From positions 1 through 64,000 of the forward strand of contig NZ_LXFU01000039.1 of NCBI RefSeq assembly GCF_001657485.1: 64,000 bases of DNA, given 5' to 3'. This DNA comes from Rhizobium sp. WYCCWR10014 (GTDB lineage: Bacteria > Pseudomonadota > Alphaproteobacteria > Rhizobiales > Rhizobiaceae). Positions 45,836-55,246 of the stretch are shown here, piece after piece. Position 1 is the stretch's first letter, and each line of letters starts with the position of its first letter. The notes under the pieces were generated by a model. It was not told the DNA's origin and did no database searches. It saw only the letters and a program-made list of their open reading frames with translations. The position numbers and the translations under genes were made by a program.

Positions 45836-47655
45836 GCCGGTGCCGATTCTGCGACGATGCGGAACCGCTCGATCAGCGCCATCAGCGTATCGGCCTCGCC
45901 GGCAAGCAGGCGGCTTGCCTGCGTCGTCTCGGCAACCATCGCCGCGTTCTTCTGGGTCATCTGGTCCATGGCGTTGACCGAACCGTTGACCTCCTGCAGC
46001 GCGGCCGACTGATCGCGGCTGGCGGTGGCGATGGTTTCGACATGGCCGCTGATCGCGATGATCTCCTGGCTGATCGAGGCAAGGACGCTGCCGGTCTTCT
46101 GGACCAGTTCGGACCCTGCCGTCACTTCGCGGCTCGATGTCTCGATGAGCGACTTGATCTCGCGCGCCGCATCGGCCGAGCGCTGGGCGAGTTCGCGGAC
46201 TTCCTGGGCGACGACGGCAAAACCCTTGCCCGCCTCGCCGGCCCGCGCCGCCTCGATGCCGGCATTCAGCGCCAGAAGATTGGTCTGGAAGGCGATGTCG
46301 TCGATCACCTCGATGATCTGCTCGATGCGCTGCGAAGCCTGCTCGATGCGATCCATGGCAGCAACGGCATCGCCGACGACGGCGCCCGAATTGTCGGCCG
46401 TCTTCTTGGTCGCAGCCACGACATTGTTGGCTTCACGGGCACGCTCGGCGGACGAACGAACCGTCACGGTAATCTCTTCCACCGCGGCCGCAGTCTCCTC
46501 GAGGTTGGCCGCCTGCGCCTCGGTGCGTTTGGAAAGCTCGCCGGCAGAGGCAGAGACGGCGCCGCTATTGCGCTGGATCGTCGCGGCGCTGTCACGGATA
46601 CCGGACAGCGTATCCTGGAGCCGCAAGAGGGAAGCGTTGAAATCGACGCGCAGCTGCTCCAGCCGGCCGACAAAGGGCGTGCCGATCGTCTGCGAGACAT
46701 CGCCCTGCGACAGGCGCCCGAGGCCGGCGGCAAGCTGGTTGACGGCAAAGTCGATCTGGCCGTCGAGCGAGCGCTTGTCGGCATCGTTTCTGGCGCGTTC
46801 GGCATCGCTCAATTCGCGCTGTTCGGCAGCCTGGGTTTCCAGGTCGCGCCTTGCGCGAGCACTGTCGCGGAAAAGCGCCAAGGCCCGGCCGATGTCGCCG
46901 AACTCGTTCCTCTTTTCGACACAAGGGATCGCCCCTTCGAGATCGCCCGCGGAAATCGAGTGAACGCTCGCGGTCAGCGCCTGCAAAGGCTTCACCGACA
47001 GGCGGATCGCATAGAAGGCAAGAACACCGACGAGCAGCATGACGATGCCGCCGACGCCGAGAACCAGCATCTGCAGCTCATACATGCGCTGGTAATAGAG
47101 CTCCATCGGAATGCCGATGAAGAGAATGCCGACATTGGCGTTCGAGGCATTCTTGATGGGGAAATAGCCGGTCATGAACTTGCGGCCGAAAAGCTCCGCC
47201 GGTCCATAATAGGCTTCACCCCTGGCGAGAACCGGCTGGGCGGGGTGCTCGGCGACCAGCTTGGTGCCGACGGCCCGGTCGCCGTTTTCCTTCTTGACGT
47301 TGGTGGAGATGCGGACGTAGTCGCTGCCCTGCTTTTGAAAGATGGTCGCAACGCCGGCGATCGATTGCGCCGTGCGGTCGACCAGCGAATGGTCGGCAAG
47401 GGCGGGAATGGCGTCTTCCGTGACAGTGGAGAGCTGATTGTCCTTCAGCTCGATCTTTGCAGCCTGATCGGCCGCGCCGTAGAGAACGGCCATCGCGCGG
47501 GTGGCATCCCTGGCGTCGGAGACAGCCCCGTCCATGACATGATGGCTCAGATTGTAATAGGTCACGCCGACGATGGCGGCCGTGCTGATGGCCAGCAGAA
47601 ACAGCGTGATCGCAACGATCTGGCGTACGATCGACGTAGAGAAAAGGCGCAGCAT
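45808..47655 (-). CDS. Methyl-accepting chemotaxis protein with Cache-type sensor
   Basis: 615 residues from the ATG at 47653-47655 (preceded by GGGGGT); the frame runs eight codons further to a TTG. Helix 1 at about 12-35, a periplasmic single-Cache-like domain (about 36-185, with DARDATRAMAVLYGAADQAA and GEAYYGPAELFGRKFMTGYF), helix 2 at about 190-212, HAMP, and a signalling domain whose tip is FAVVAQEVRELAQRSADAAR. It lacks a C-terminal NWETF pentapeptide. The ligand is unknown. Confidence 0.9.
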   Translation of the reverse strand: MLRLFSTSIVRQIVAITLFLLAISTAAIVGVTYYNLSHHVMDGAVSDARDATRAMAVLYGAADQAAKIELKDNQLSTVTEDAIPALADHSLVDRTAQSIAGVATIFQKQGSDYVRISTNVKKENGDRAVGTKLVAEHPAQPVLARGEAYYGPAELFGRKFMTGYFPIKNASNANVGILFIGIPMELYYQRMYELQMLVLGVGGIVMLLVGVLAFYAIRLSVKPLQALTASVHSISAGDLEGAIPCVEKRNEFGDIGRALALFRDSARARRDLETQAAEQRELSDAERARNDADKRSLDGQIDFAVNQLAAGLGRLSQGDVSQTIGTPFVGRLEQLRVDFNASLLRLQDTLSGIRDSAATIQRNSGAVSASAGELSKRTEAQAANLEETAAAVEEITVTVRSSAERAREANNVVAATKKTADNSGAVVGDAVAAMDRIEQASQRIEQIIEVIDDIAFQTNLLALNAGIEAARAGEAGKGFAVVAQEVRELAQRSADAAREIKSLIETSSREVTAGSELVQKTGSVLASISQEIIAISGHVETIATASRDQSAALQEVNGSVNAMDQMTQKNAAMVAETTQASRLLAGEADTLMALIERFRIVAESAPAHLGARRVA

Positions 47656-47803
47656 CGAGACCCCCGGGAGATAGACCAAGGTTAAATTAGACTAAAAGCG
47701 TTAAGGAAGATTCTCCGTAAATCAGGGTTGTCGGAGGTATTCATCGGGTAGCGCGGCCGCTCGCAATCCGACCGGATCGCGATTTCTGCGGAATAAATAG
47801 AAG

Positions 47804-47827
47804 CGGCCCCGGAAAGTCCCGGGGCCG
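47804..47827 (-). terminator. Terminator after the second chemoreceptor gene
   Basis: Perfect 9-bp GC stem (CGGCCCCGG / CCGGGGCCG, 6-base loop), followed on the minus strand by a TTC/TATTT tail, 28 bp after the stop. Confidence 0.7.
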
Positions 47828-47854
47828 TTCGAATAGAGACAGGTCGGTCGATGA

Positions 47855-50386
47855 TCAGGCGGCGCGGTAGACCGGAGCAACGGTGGCTTCGCCGTCGATC
47901 TTGAACTGCTGGATGAGCCTGCGCAGCGAATCGGCCTCGTCGGCCAGTTCGCGGCTGGCGGCAGTCGTCTCCTCCACCATGGCGGCGTTCTGCTGCGTCA
48001 TCTGGTCCATCTGGTTGACTGTCGCGTTGACGCTCTGCAGCGCGTTGGACTGGTCGTGGCTGGCGCGGGCGATCATCTCGACATGCTGGCTGATCGTGAC
48101 GATCTGGGCGCTGATCTTGGCGAGCACCGTGCCGGTCTCCTGCACGAATTGCGAGCCTGAATTGACCTCATTGGTCGACTTGTTGATCAGCCCCTTGATC
48201 TCCTGCGCCGCGGCTGCGGAGCGCTGAGCCAGTTCGCGGACTTCCATCGCGACCACCGCGAAGCCCTTGCCGGCTTCACCGGCGCGCGCTGCCTCGATGC
48301 CGGCGTTGAGCGCCAGGAGGTTGGTCTGGAAGGCGATCTCGTCGATGACGCCGATAATCTGCTCGATCTGGCGCGAGGCACCTTCGATGCGGCTCATCGC
48401 GTCGATCGCATTGCTGACGACGACGGCGGAATCGTCGGCGCTGCGCTTGGCCTGACGGACGATCTGGTCGGCATCCTTGGCGCGTTCGGCCGACGAGCGG
48501 ACCGTGACGGTGATCTGGTCGACGGCAGCCGCGGTCTCTTCGAGCGAGGCAGCCTGCTGTTCGGTGCGCTTGGAGAGGTCCTCGGCCGACTGGGCCATCT
48601 GGTTGCCGTTGCCCTGGATCAGTTCGACATTGTCGCGGATCTGGCTCATCGTCGCCTGCAGGCGCATCATCGAACCGTTGAAATCCTGGCGCAGCTGTTC
48701 GAGACGGCCGATGAAGGGCGTTTCGATCGTCGTCGAGATATCGCCCTGCGACATGCGTTCGAGGCCGGCGGCAAGCGCGTTGACCGCGAATTCGATCTGA
48801 CGATCCATCTCGCGCTTTTCGGCGTCGTTGCGCTGGCGCTCGTGTTCGGCGGCGGCGCGTTCCTCGTCGCTCTGCTCCTCGATGCGGATCTTCGAGATGG
48901 CGTTTTCCTTGAAGATGCCGAGCGCGCGGGCCATGTCGCCGATTTCATCGTGGCGCTGCTCGCCGGAGATGCTGGTATCCAGCGCGCCTTCGGCAATGCG
49001 GCGCATGGCGCCGGTGATATGGCTGATCGGCCGCTGCAGCGTCAGCACCAGGGCAATGCCGCCGAGGATCGACAGCAGGATGCCGAGACCGGTGGTCATG
49101 ACGGAGATGCTGTTTGCCTGGGTGCGCTCGGTACCGGCCGTCTGCTTCTGCAGTTCGGCGAAATCGGTCAGCTTTTTCCAGATCTGGTCAAGCTCTTGGC
49201 GGGCCGCGGCATAGGCGGTGACGCGCTCGCCGATCGTGTCGACGATCTTCGAGCCGCCGCCGGAGATGACGTCCAGCGCCGGCTGGATCGCGCCGGAGAT
49301 GCCTTCGGCAAAGCCCATGCCCTTGGCGCTGGTGACCAGCACCTGCATGTCCTTGCCGAGCGTGCCGGCCTGCTGCTGCAGGCGCACGAGATTTTCCTTG
49401 CTGGAATCGGCGAGGAAATCGGAAAGAACGATCTGCAGCGAATAGACGGAATTTTCGAGACGTCTGGTATCCTGCAGGACCGAATTGGCCTGGGCGATCC
49501 GGCCGTCGAGCGCGGCGAATTCCTGGGTCGCGTCACGCATCTTCTGCGTTGCGGTCAGTTGCGTATAGGTCGCGGTCTGGCGGAAGCGCGAAACGAGACG
49601 GCCGAGTTCGGTGGCGGTCTCGTCGGTCGGATTGGGCGTCTGGGCGATCGTCTTGATGCCGTCGATGGTCGCAGCCAGCGCGTCGACGACATTCTTCTGG
49701 TTGCTCGGAACCGAGATGGCGATCAGACGCTGGGATTTGACGATCTCCGGCATCTGTTCGTTGATGAAGGCGATCTTGTCCTGCGGTGTCTGCGGCTTGC
49801 TGAAGCCGCTGGCGACGGTGCCGAGAAAATCGCCGCCCTTCAGCAGGCGATCAGCGGTGCGAAGGGTAGCGGTGGCGGCACTCTCATCGCTTTGGACAGT
49901 GTTCTGCAATTCCTCGGCCTGGTAGGACACGGTGAAGCGGGTGCTGATCACGCTCTTCTGCGCTGCGTCGATCTGCTCATGCAATGCCTTCTCCTGCTCG
50001 TGCAGCGCCCAGAGCTTGTCGACGACGCCCGAAATTTCCTTGGTGCGGCGCGATGCCTCCGCAAGACTGTCACGGCCGGCGGCCTCGTCACCGACCTGGC
50101 TCAGCGTCTGGTCGAGCACGCCTTGCTGGGTCTTCAGATCCGCGATCAGCTTGTCGCGCGCCTCAGGGCTGGTGACGCGCAGGAAATCGTCCATCGAGCC
50201 ATAGAGATCCTTGAAGCCGCTCAGCGACTGCAGCACGCTGTTGGATATTTCCATGCGGCCCTGCAGAAGGCCCGAAGCGTAGAGGCCGGTCAGGCCCACC
50301 GCCGAAATGGTGACGACGAAAGGCAGAACGAAGATCAGAACCTTGGTCTTGATCCTGAAGCGGGAAAGAATCTTGTCAATCAACAT
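47855..50386 (-). CDS. Methyl-accepting chemotaxis protein with large helical sensor
   Basis: 843 residues. Helix 1 at about 16-37, a long all-helical periplasmic region (about 38-430, rich in Gln/Ser/Ala, resembling four-helix or HBM-type bimodular sensors), helix 2 at about 430-452, HAMP, and signalling domain ending in SLEETAAAVDQITVTVRSSA and FAVVAMEVRELAQRSAAAAQ. No NWETF tail. It shares its signalling domain closely with the receptor downstream, so one may descend from the other by duplication with a swapped sensor. Confidence 0.9.
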   Translation of the reverse strand: MLIDKILSRFRIKTKVLIFVLPFVVTISAVGLTGLYASGLLQGRMEISNSVLQSLSGFKDLYGSMDDFLRVTSPEARDKLIADLKTQQGVLDQTLSQVGDEAAGRDSLAEASRRTKEISGVVDKLWALHEQEKALHEQIDAAQKSVISTRFTVSYQAEELQNTVQSDESAATATLRTADRLLKGGDFLGTVASGFSKPQTPQDKIAFINEQMPEIVKSQRLIAISVPSNQKNVVDALAATIDGIKTIAQTPNPTDETATELGRLVSRFRQTATYTQLTATQKMRDATQEFAALDGRIAQANSVLQDTRRLENSVYSLQIVLSDFLADSSKENLVRLQQQAGTLGKDMQVLVTSAKGMGFAEGISGAIQPALDVISGGGSKIVDTIGERVTAYAAARQELDQIWKKLTDFAELQKQTAGTERTQANSISVMTTGLGILLSILGGIALVLTLQRPISHITGAMRRIAEGALDTSISGEQRHDEIGDMARALGIFKENAISKIRIEEQSDEERAAAEHERQRNDAEKREMDRQIEFAVNALAAGLERMSQGDISTTIETPFIGRLEQLRQDFNGSMMRLQATMSQIRDNVELIQGNGNQMAQSAEDLSKRTEQQAASLEETAAAVDQITVTVRSSAERAKDADQIVRQAKRSADDSAVVVSNAIDAMSRIEGASRQIEQIIGVIDEIAFQTNLLALNAGIEAARAGEAGKGFAVVAMEVRELAQRSAAAAQEIKGLINKSTNEVNSGSQFVQETGTVLAKISAQIVTISQHVEMIARASHDQSNALQSVNATVNQMDQMTQQNAAMVEETTAASRELADEADSLRRLIQQFKIDGEATVAPVYRAA

Positions 50387-50697
50387 GGCGTTCCGGGCCT
50401 TTCATACACCACTCCTCCCGCAGGCAGCCACATGGCGCCAGCCGGGTGCACATCGAGCTATTCTTAATTACATTGGGGAACCCGGAGGCCAGGCGGCAGT
50501 CATTGCCAGTTCATGTCCAAGCAACTTGGAGATGCCCAAATATTCGCGAGCAATTGTGTCAGATTAGATCTTAATTTTCGGATAAGCGGTCGTGGCGGGT
50601 TAAGCCAAGGCAGTGAAATAGTTGCAAATAATGGGCCGCGACGCCGCGGTGCGACAATGAGCATGTCGCAACGCTCGTTCCAGGTCTGCCGACAGGA
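50387..50697. other. 311-bp region upstream of the large chemoreceptor gene
   Basis: No open frame with a ribosome site. A Shine-Dalgarno-like segment and AT-rich stretch (TTAGATCTTAATTTTC near 50562) lie here and probably hold the receptor promoter. Nothing else was recognised. Confidence 0.4.
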
Positions 50698-50841
50698 TCA
50701 GATGACGTGCGAGAGCAGCAGCGCAAGGCTGGCGGCGGTGGCGCCGGCTGCAAGCATCAGATAGCGCAGGGCGACCATTCGAGCGTTCGGCTTTGCCTCG
50801 GCAATTGCGATGGCGCGGGCGCGTCGTGCGTTTCTGTTCAT
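50698..50841 (-). CDS. 47-residue single-pass membrane protein
   Basis: Starts at ATG 50839-50841 with GAGG nine bases upstream. Basic N terminus (MNRNARRARAIAIAEAKPNA) followed by one membrane helix (YLMLAAGATAASLALLLSHV) to the end. Small single-pass proteins of this kind are common and usually uncharacterised. No partner is evident. Confidence 0.55.
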   Translation of the reverse strand: MNRNARRARAIAIAEAKPNARMVALRYLMLAAGATAASLALLLSHVI

Positions 50842-51055
50842 GGTCGAAACCTCACTTCTCTCTGACACAACAACAATCCAACAAATCGGCTTGCCGGTAA
50901 AGCTTAATTTAGGGACGACCTTACAAACCGCCAATTGAGACAGGATGGCGCAGCTCTATTAAGAAGTCTTGAATCGGTATCTCCGGATATTTCCAAGGCA
51001 TGTCAAAAAATGTGCAGCGGTTTTAGGCCCATGACATGCATCAGAACAAAGAGCT

Positions 51056-52303
51056 TTAGACGCATTCGCCCGCGGCAAATCCGGAAGCCCAGGCCCACTG
51101 GAAATTATAGCCGCCAAGCCAGCCGGTGACGTCGACGCATTCGCCGATGAAATAAAGGCCGGGCACGGCTTTTGTTTCCATGCTGCGGGAATCAAGCCCT
51201 GCCGTGTCGATGCCGCCGAGCGTCACTTCGGCGGTGCGGTAGCCTTCCGAGCCGGACGGTTTGACCGCCCAGTTCTGGACGCCGGCGGCAAGACGCAGCA
51301 GCGCATTGTCCGGCAGGTCGGCCATGTTGCCGGAGATCTTTTCGCGCTCGACGAGAAACTGTGCCAGCCGCTTCGGCAGGATGTCGCCGAGTGCGGTCTG
51401 CGGCGACTGACGGCCATTGAGCTGTTTTGCCGTCTTCAGATGGGCGGCAACGTCGATATCCGGTTCGATCGAGACCACGACCTCGTCGCCCTCGCGCCAA
51501 TAGGAAGAGATCTGCAGGATGGCGGGGCCACTCAGGCCGCGATGGGTGAAGAGCAGCGCTTCGCGGAAGGCGGTCCTGCCGTGGCGGATTTCGGCCGGGG
51601 CGGCAATGCCGGCGAGCGGTGCGATGCTTTCCAGCAGGCCGGGATCGAGCGTCAGCGGCACGAGGCCGGGTCGGGTTTCGAGCACGGCCAAGCCGAATTG
51701 TTCGGCGAGGCGATAGGCAAAGCCGGTGGCGCCCATCTTCGGGATCGACTTGCCGCCGGTGGCGACGATCAGCGACGATGCTTCACGGTGACCTTCGCTC
51801 GTCGATACCCGGAAGCCGGATTCGGTCTTTTCGACGCCTGATATTTCGGTGCCGAGATGCAGCACTGCACCGGCCATCCGCATCTCCGCCAGCAGCATGC
51901 GGATGATGTCTTTGGCGCTATCGTCGCAGAAAAGCTGGCCGAGCGTCTTTTCGTGCCAGGCGATGCCGTGACCGTCGACCATGGCGATGAAATCGGCGGG
52001 CGTGAAACGTGCAAGCGCCGACTTGCAGAAATGCGGGTTGGCGGAGAGGAAATTCTTCGGGCCGGAATGGATATTGGTGAAATTGCAACGGCCGCCGCCT
52101 GATATGCGGATCTTCTCGCCAGGCGCCCTGGCATGGTCGAGGATGACGACCGAGCGGCCGCGTTTTCCGGCACGGATGGCCGCCATCATGCCCGCCGCTC
52201 CGGCGCCGATGACGATAACGTCGCTTTTGCGCTGCAAACCCGTTTCCCCGATCAAACCCGCGTCTTCTTTTTCCATCAAAGGGCGAAAGTCAACGTTTGC
52301 CAC
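51056..52303 (-). CDS. BaiN/HI0933-family flavoprotein
   Basis: 415 residues from a GTG; an ATG nine codons in (52276) is also possible and neither has a strong ribosome site. FAD motif DVIVIGAGAAGMMAAIRAGK, the family block KIRISGGGRCNFTNIHSGPK, LIVATGGKSIPKMGATG and the C-terminal GECVDVTGWLGGYNFQWAWA. Members are NAD(P)/FAD-dependent oxidoreductases of unsettled substrate. It diverges from the glutamine-synthetase-like gene; only 61 bp separate the two starts. Confidence 0.87.
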   Translation of the reverse strand: MANVDFRPLMEKEDAGLIGETGLQRKSDVIVIGAGAAGMMAAIRAGKRGRSVVILDHARAPGEKIRISGGGRCNFTNIHSGPKNFLSANPHFCKSALARFTPADFIAMVDGHGIAWHEKTLGQLFCDDSAKDIIRMLLAEMRMAGAVLHLGTEISGVEKTESGFRVSTSEGHREASSLIVATGGKSIPKMGATGFAYRLAEQFGLAVLETRPGLVPLTLDPGLLESIAPLAGIAAPAEIRHGRTAFREALLFTHRGLSGPAILQISSYWREGDEVVVSIEPDIDVAAHLKTAKQLNGRQSPQTALGDILPKRLAQFLVEREKISGNMADLPDNALLRLAAGVQNWAVKPSGSEGYRTAEVTLGGIDTAGLDSRSMETKAVPGLYFIGECVDVTGWLGGYNFQWAWASGFAAGECV

Positions 52304-52364
52304 CCCTCGCCAATTGACAAAGTCTGGTTATGATGGCGCCACGATCAACGCAAACCGGTGTGTC

Positions 52365-53801
52365 ATGTCCCCAAAAAAGACGACGCTGAAGCCTGCCAGA
52401 AACGTACCCGCCTCGAAAAAAACTCCCCCGGAGCCCGGATCCCTGCGCGGTGTTGCGAACTGGAAGGAAGCAGCGCGGTGGCTGCGGGACAGGGGCATCG
52501 AAGACATCGAATGCATCACACCGGACCTTGCGGGCGTTGCGCGCGGCAAGATGATGCCGAGCTCGAAGTTCACCTCGAACACTTCGCTGGCGCTGCCGTC
52601 GGCAATCTACCGGCATACGATTTCGGGCGAATATCCCGACGAGACGGAGAGCTTCCGCTACGAACCCCGCGACAGCGACCTGAAGCTGATGCCCGACCTT
52701 TCGACGCTTTCCGTCGTGCCCTGGGAGACCGACCCGACGGCGCAGGTGATCTGCGACATCGTCGATTCGGACGGCGGAGAAGTGCCCTATACGCCGCGCA
52801 ACGTGCTGAAGCGGATCATGAGCCTCTATCACGAGCGCGGCTGGAAACCGATCGTGGCGCCGGAGATCGAATTCTACCTGGTCGCCAAGAACGACGATCC
52901 CGACTATCCGCTGCACCCGCCGAAGGGCCGGTCCGGCCGCTCGATCCTCGGCGGCCAGGGTTATTCGATCGCCGGCATCAACGAGTTCGACGAGCTGATC
53001 GACGACGTCTATCATTTCTCGGAGAAGCAGGGGCTGGAGATCGATACGCTGATCCATGAAGAGGGACCGGCGCAGCTCGAAATCAACCTGCGCCATGGCA
53101 ATCCGATCGAGCTTGCCGACCAGGTGTTCCTGTTCAAGCGCACGATCCGCGAGGCGGCGCTGAAACACGACATCTATGCGACCTTCATGGCCAAGCCGAT
53201 GCAGGGCCAGCCGGGCTCGGCGATGCATATCCACCAATCCGTGGTCGATATCGAGACCGGCAAGAACATCTTCTCCAATCCCGATGGCTCGGCTTCGAAG
53301 GAATTCTTCCATTTCATCGGCGGCATGCAGAAATTCGTGCCCAGCGCGATGGCGATGCTGGCGCCCTATGTGAATTCCTACCGGCGCCTGCAGCCTGATA
53401 TGTCCTGCCCGGTCAACAATGCCTGGGGTTACGACAACCGGACGACGGCCTTCCGTGTCCCGGTCTCCGATCCGCAGGCGCGGCGCGTGGAAAACCGGCT
53501 GCCGAGCTCAGACGCCAATCCCTATCTCGCGCTCGCCGCTTCGCTCGCCTCCGGCCTGCTCGGCATCATGAAGCAGATCGAGCCGACGGCGCCGACCGAG
53601 GATTCGGCCAATGAGGGTTCGATCGACCTGCCGCGTGGCCTGCTGGAAGCCGTGGCGCTGCTCGAGGACGAACCCGCCTTCGAGGAGATATTCGGCAAGC
53701 AGTTCATCGGCCTTTATGCCGGCGTCAAACGCGGCGAGTTCGAGACCTTCATGCAGGTGATCAGCCCCTGGGAGCGGGAATTCCTTCTGCTCAACGTGTG
53801 A
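52365..53801 (+). CDS. puuA: Glutamine synthetase-like gamma-glutamylpolyamine synthetase
   Basis: 478 residues from the ATG at 52365; the longer open frame to the left runs into the divergent gene. GS catalytic blocks: APEIEFYLVAK, EEGPAQLEINLRHG and GQPGSAMHIHQSVVD; the NNR...FRVPVSDPQARRVENRLPSS block replaces the GlnA phosphate-binding segment. The N-terminal lysine-rich 30 residues look disordered. Ten bp before a PuuB-like oxidase, so it most likely makes gamma-glutamylputrescine rather than glutamine. A role on other amines cannot be excluded. Confidence 0.82.
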   Translation: MSPKKTTLKPARNVPASKKTPPEPGSLRGVANWKEAARWLRDRGIEDIECITPDLAGVARGKMMPSSKFTSNTSLALPSAIYRHTISGEYPDETESFRYEPRDSDLKLMPDLSTLSVVPWETDPTAQVICDIVDSDGGEVPYTPRNVLKRIMSLYHERGWKPIVAPEIEFYLVAKNDDPDYPLHPPKGRSGRSILGGQGYSIAGINEFDELIDDVYHFSEKQGLEIDTLIHEEGPAQLEINLRHGNPIELADQVFLFKRTIREAALKHDIYATFMAKPMQGQPGSAMHIHQSVVDIETGKNIFSNPDGSASKEFFHFIGGMQKFVPSAMAMLAPYVNSYRRLQPDMSCPVNNAWGYDNRTTAFRVPVSDPQARRVENRLPSSDANPYLALAASLASGLLGIMKQIEPTAPTEDSANEGSIDLPRGLLEAVALLEDEPAFEEIFGKQFIGLYAGVKRGEFETFMQVISPWEREFLLLNV

Positions 53802-53811
53802 GGCAACCATC

Positions 53812-55110
53812 ATGGCATTGCAGGAGACGTGGCAAAGCCCGATCGCGCCCGGGCTGTCCTGGTATCAGGCAACCGTCGGGGAGCGGCCCACCTACCCCGC
53901 TCTCGACGGATCGAGAACATCAGACGTCGCGATTGTCGGCGGCGGTTATACCGGCCTGCAGGCCGCCTATAACCTTGCCAAGTCAGGCGTTTCGGTAGTC
54001 CTGATCGAGGCCTGCCGCTTCGGCGACGGGGCATCCGGGCGCAATGGCGGGCAACTGGGCACCGGTCAGCGATGGTGGCCGGAAGAACTCGAGGAGAAGA
54101 TCGGCTACGAACGCTCGAAGGCGCTGTTCGATCTTGCCGAAGCGGCCAAGCGCCATCTCATCGATTTCGCCCGCGAGCATCAGATCGAGATCGACTATGC
54201 GCCAGGCCAGCTCAACGTCGCACACAAGGCGAGCTACAAACGCGACTATTACGAAAATGCCGAAATCGCCGCCTTGCGCTACGGCTATCCGCATCTCAGC
54301 TTCATGGACGAGGAGGAAACGCAGGAGAGGCTCGGTTCGAAGCGTTTCCATTGCGGCGTGCGCGATGTCGGCACCGGCCACATCCATCCGCTGAAGCTGC
54401 TCGTAGGGCTGGCGCGGGTCGCCGCCAATGCCGGTGCTGAAATCTTCGAGATGACCAAGGCGACGGCAATCCGCCAAGGCGGCGGCAAAGTGACGATCGA
54501 GACCGAAAAGGGGACGATCACCGCCAACCGCGCGTTGATCGCCTGCGACGGCCATATCGACGGCCTCGAGCCGGTGACGGCAAGCCATGTCATGCCGATC
54601 CGCTCCTTCATCGGCGCCACGGCCCCGCTCGACGGGCATCCCGATGTGCTGCCCGGGGGCGAGGCCGTGGCCGATTCGCGCTTCGTCGTGCGCTACTTCC
54701 GCAAATTCGGCGACGGCCGCCTGCTGTTCGGTGGACGCGAGGCCTACACGTCGGACAATCCGCGGGACATTTCAGAGCACATCCGCCGGCAGATCGCCGA
54801 GATCTATCCTGGCCTGAAGGACGTCGAGATCACCCATGCCTGGGGCGGCAGCGTCGGCATCACCATGCCGCGCCAGCCCTTCGTGCGCGAGGTCATGCCC
54901 GGCGTCATCTCGATTGGCGGTTATTCCGGCCATGGCGTCATGCTGTCAAACTACTGTGGCAAGCTCTACGCGGAAACGGTGCTTGGAAAATCCAGTGATC
55001 TCGATCTCTTCACATCGCTTGATATTCCCGCCTTTCCCGGTGGTGCCCGCATGCGGGCGCCGTTGCTTTTCCTCGCCTTGTCGTGGTTTGCGCTTCGCGA
55101 CAAGTTTTAG
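53812..55110 (+). CDS. puuB: Gamma-glutamylputrescine oxidase-like flavoprotein
   Basis: 432 residues. The N-terminal family block LSWYQATVGERPTYPALDGS precedes FAD motif VAIVGGGYTGLQAAYNLAKS; GDGASGRNGGQLGTGQRWWP and the C-terminal WGGSVGITMPRQPFVREVMP match PuuB/OrdL oxidases. It would oxidise gamma-glutamylputrescine to the aldehyde with O2. With the upstream gene it forms the first two steps of the Puu pathway; the next two (PuuC, PuuD) are not in the window. Confidence 0.85.
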   Translation: MALQETWQSPIAPGLSWYQATVGERPTYPALDGSRTSDVAIVGGGYTGLQAAYNLAKSGVSVVLIEACRFGDGASGRNGGQLGTGQRWWPEELEEKIGYERSKALFDLAEAAKRHLIDFAREHQIEIDYAPGQLNVAHKASYKRDYYENAEIAALRYGYPHLSFMDEEETQERLGSKRFHCGVRDVGTGHIHPLKLLVGLARVAANAGAEIFEMTKATAIRQGGGKVTIETEKGTITANRALIACDGHIDGLEPVTASHVMPIRSFIGATAPLDGHPDVLPGGEAVADSRFVVRYFRKFGDGRLLFGGREAYTSDNPRDISEHIRRQIAEIYPGLKDVEITHAWGGSVGITMPRQPFVREVMPGVISIGGYSGHGVMLSNYCGKLYAETVLGKSSDLDLFTSLDIPAFPGGARMRAPLLFLALSWFALRDKF

Positions 55111-55170
55111 TCCGATTGCGGATTTCCTCTTCCGGAAATTCGCTCTAAAACCGGTGCCTGACAGATTCAT

Positions 55171-55179
55171 TGCACTGCA
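55171..55179 (+). promoter_or_regulatory. TGCACTGCA operator upstream of zwf
   Basis: The palindrome lies 68 bp before the zwf start; TTGCAC at 55170-55175 resembles a -35 element and TTAAAT at 55191-55196 or TAGATT at 55201-55206 could be the -10. Same dyad as at the phasin and acsA2 promoters. Confidence 0.55.
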
Positions 55180-55246
55180 CACTGGCTTTTTTAAATCGAT
55201 TAGATTAAAAGGGCCGCCAACCAAAGCCTGATTGAGAGACAAGCTC

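Noticed and set aside
45832..47685. 617-codon plus-strand frame opposite the first chemoreceptor
   Set aside because: Shadow of the receptor gene; no ribosome site and no recognisable domain.
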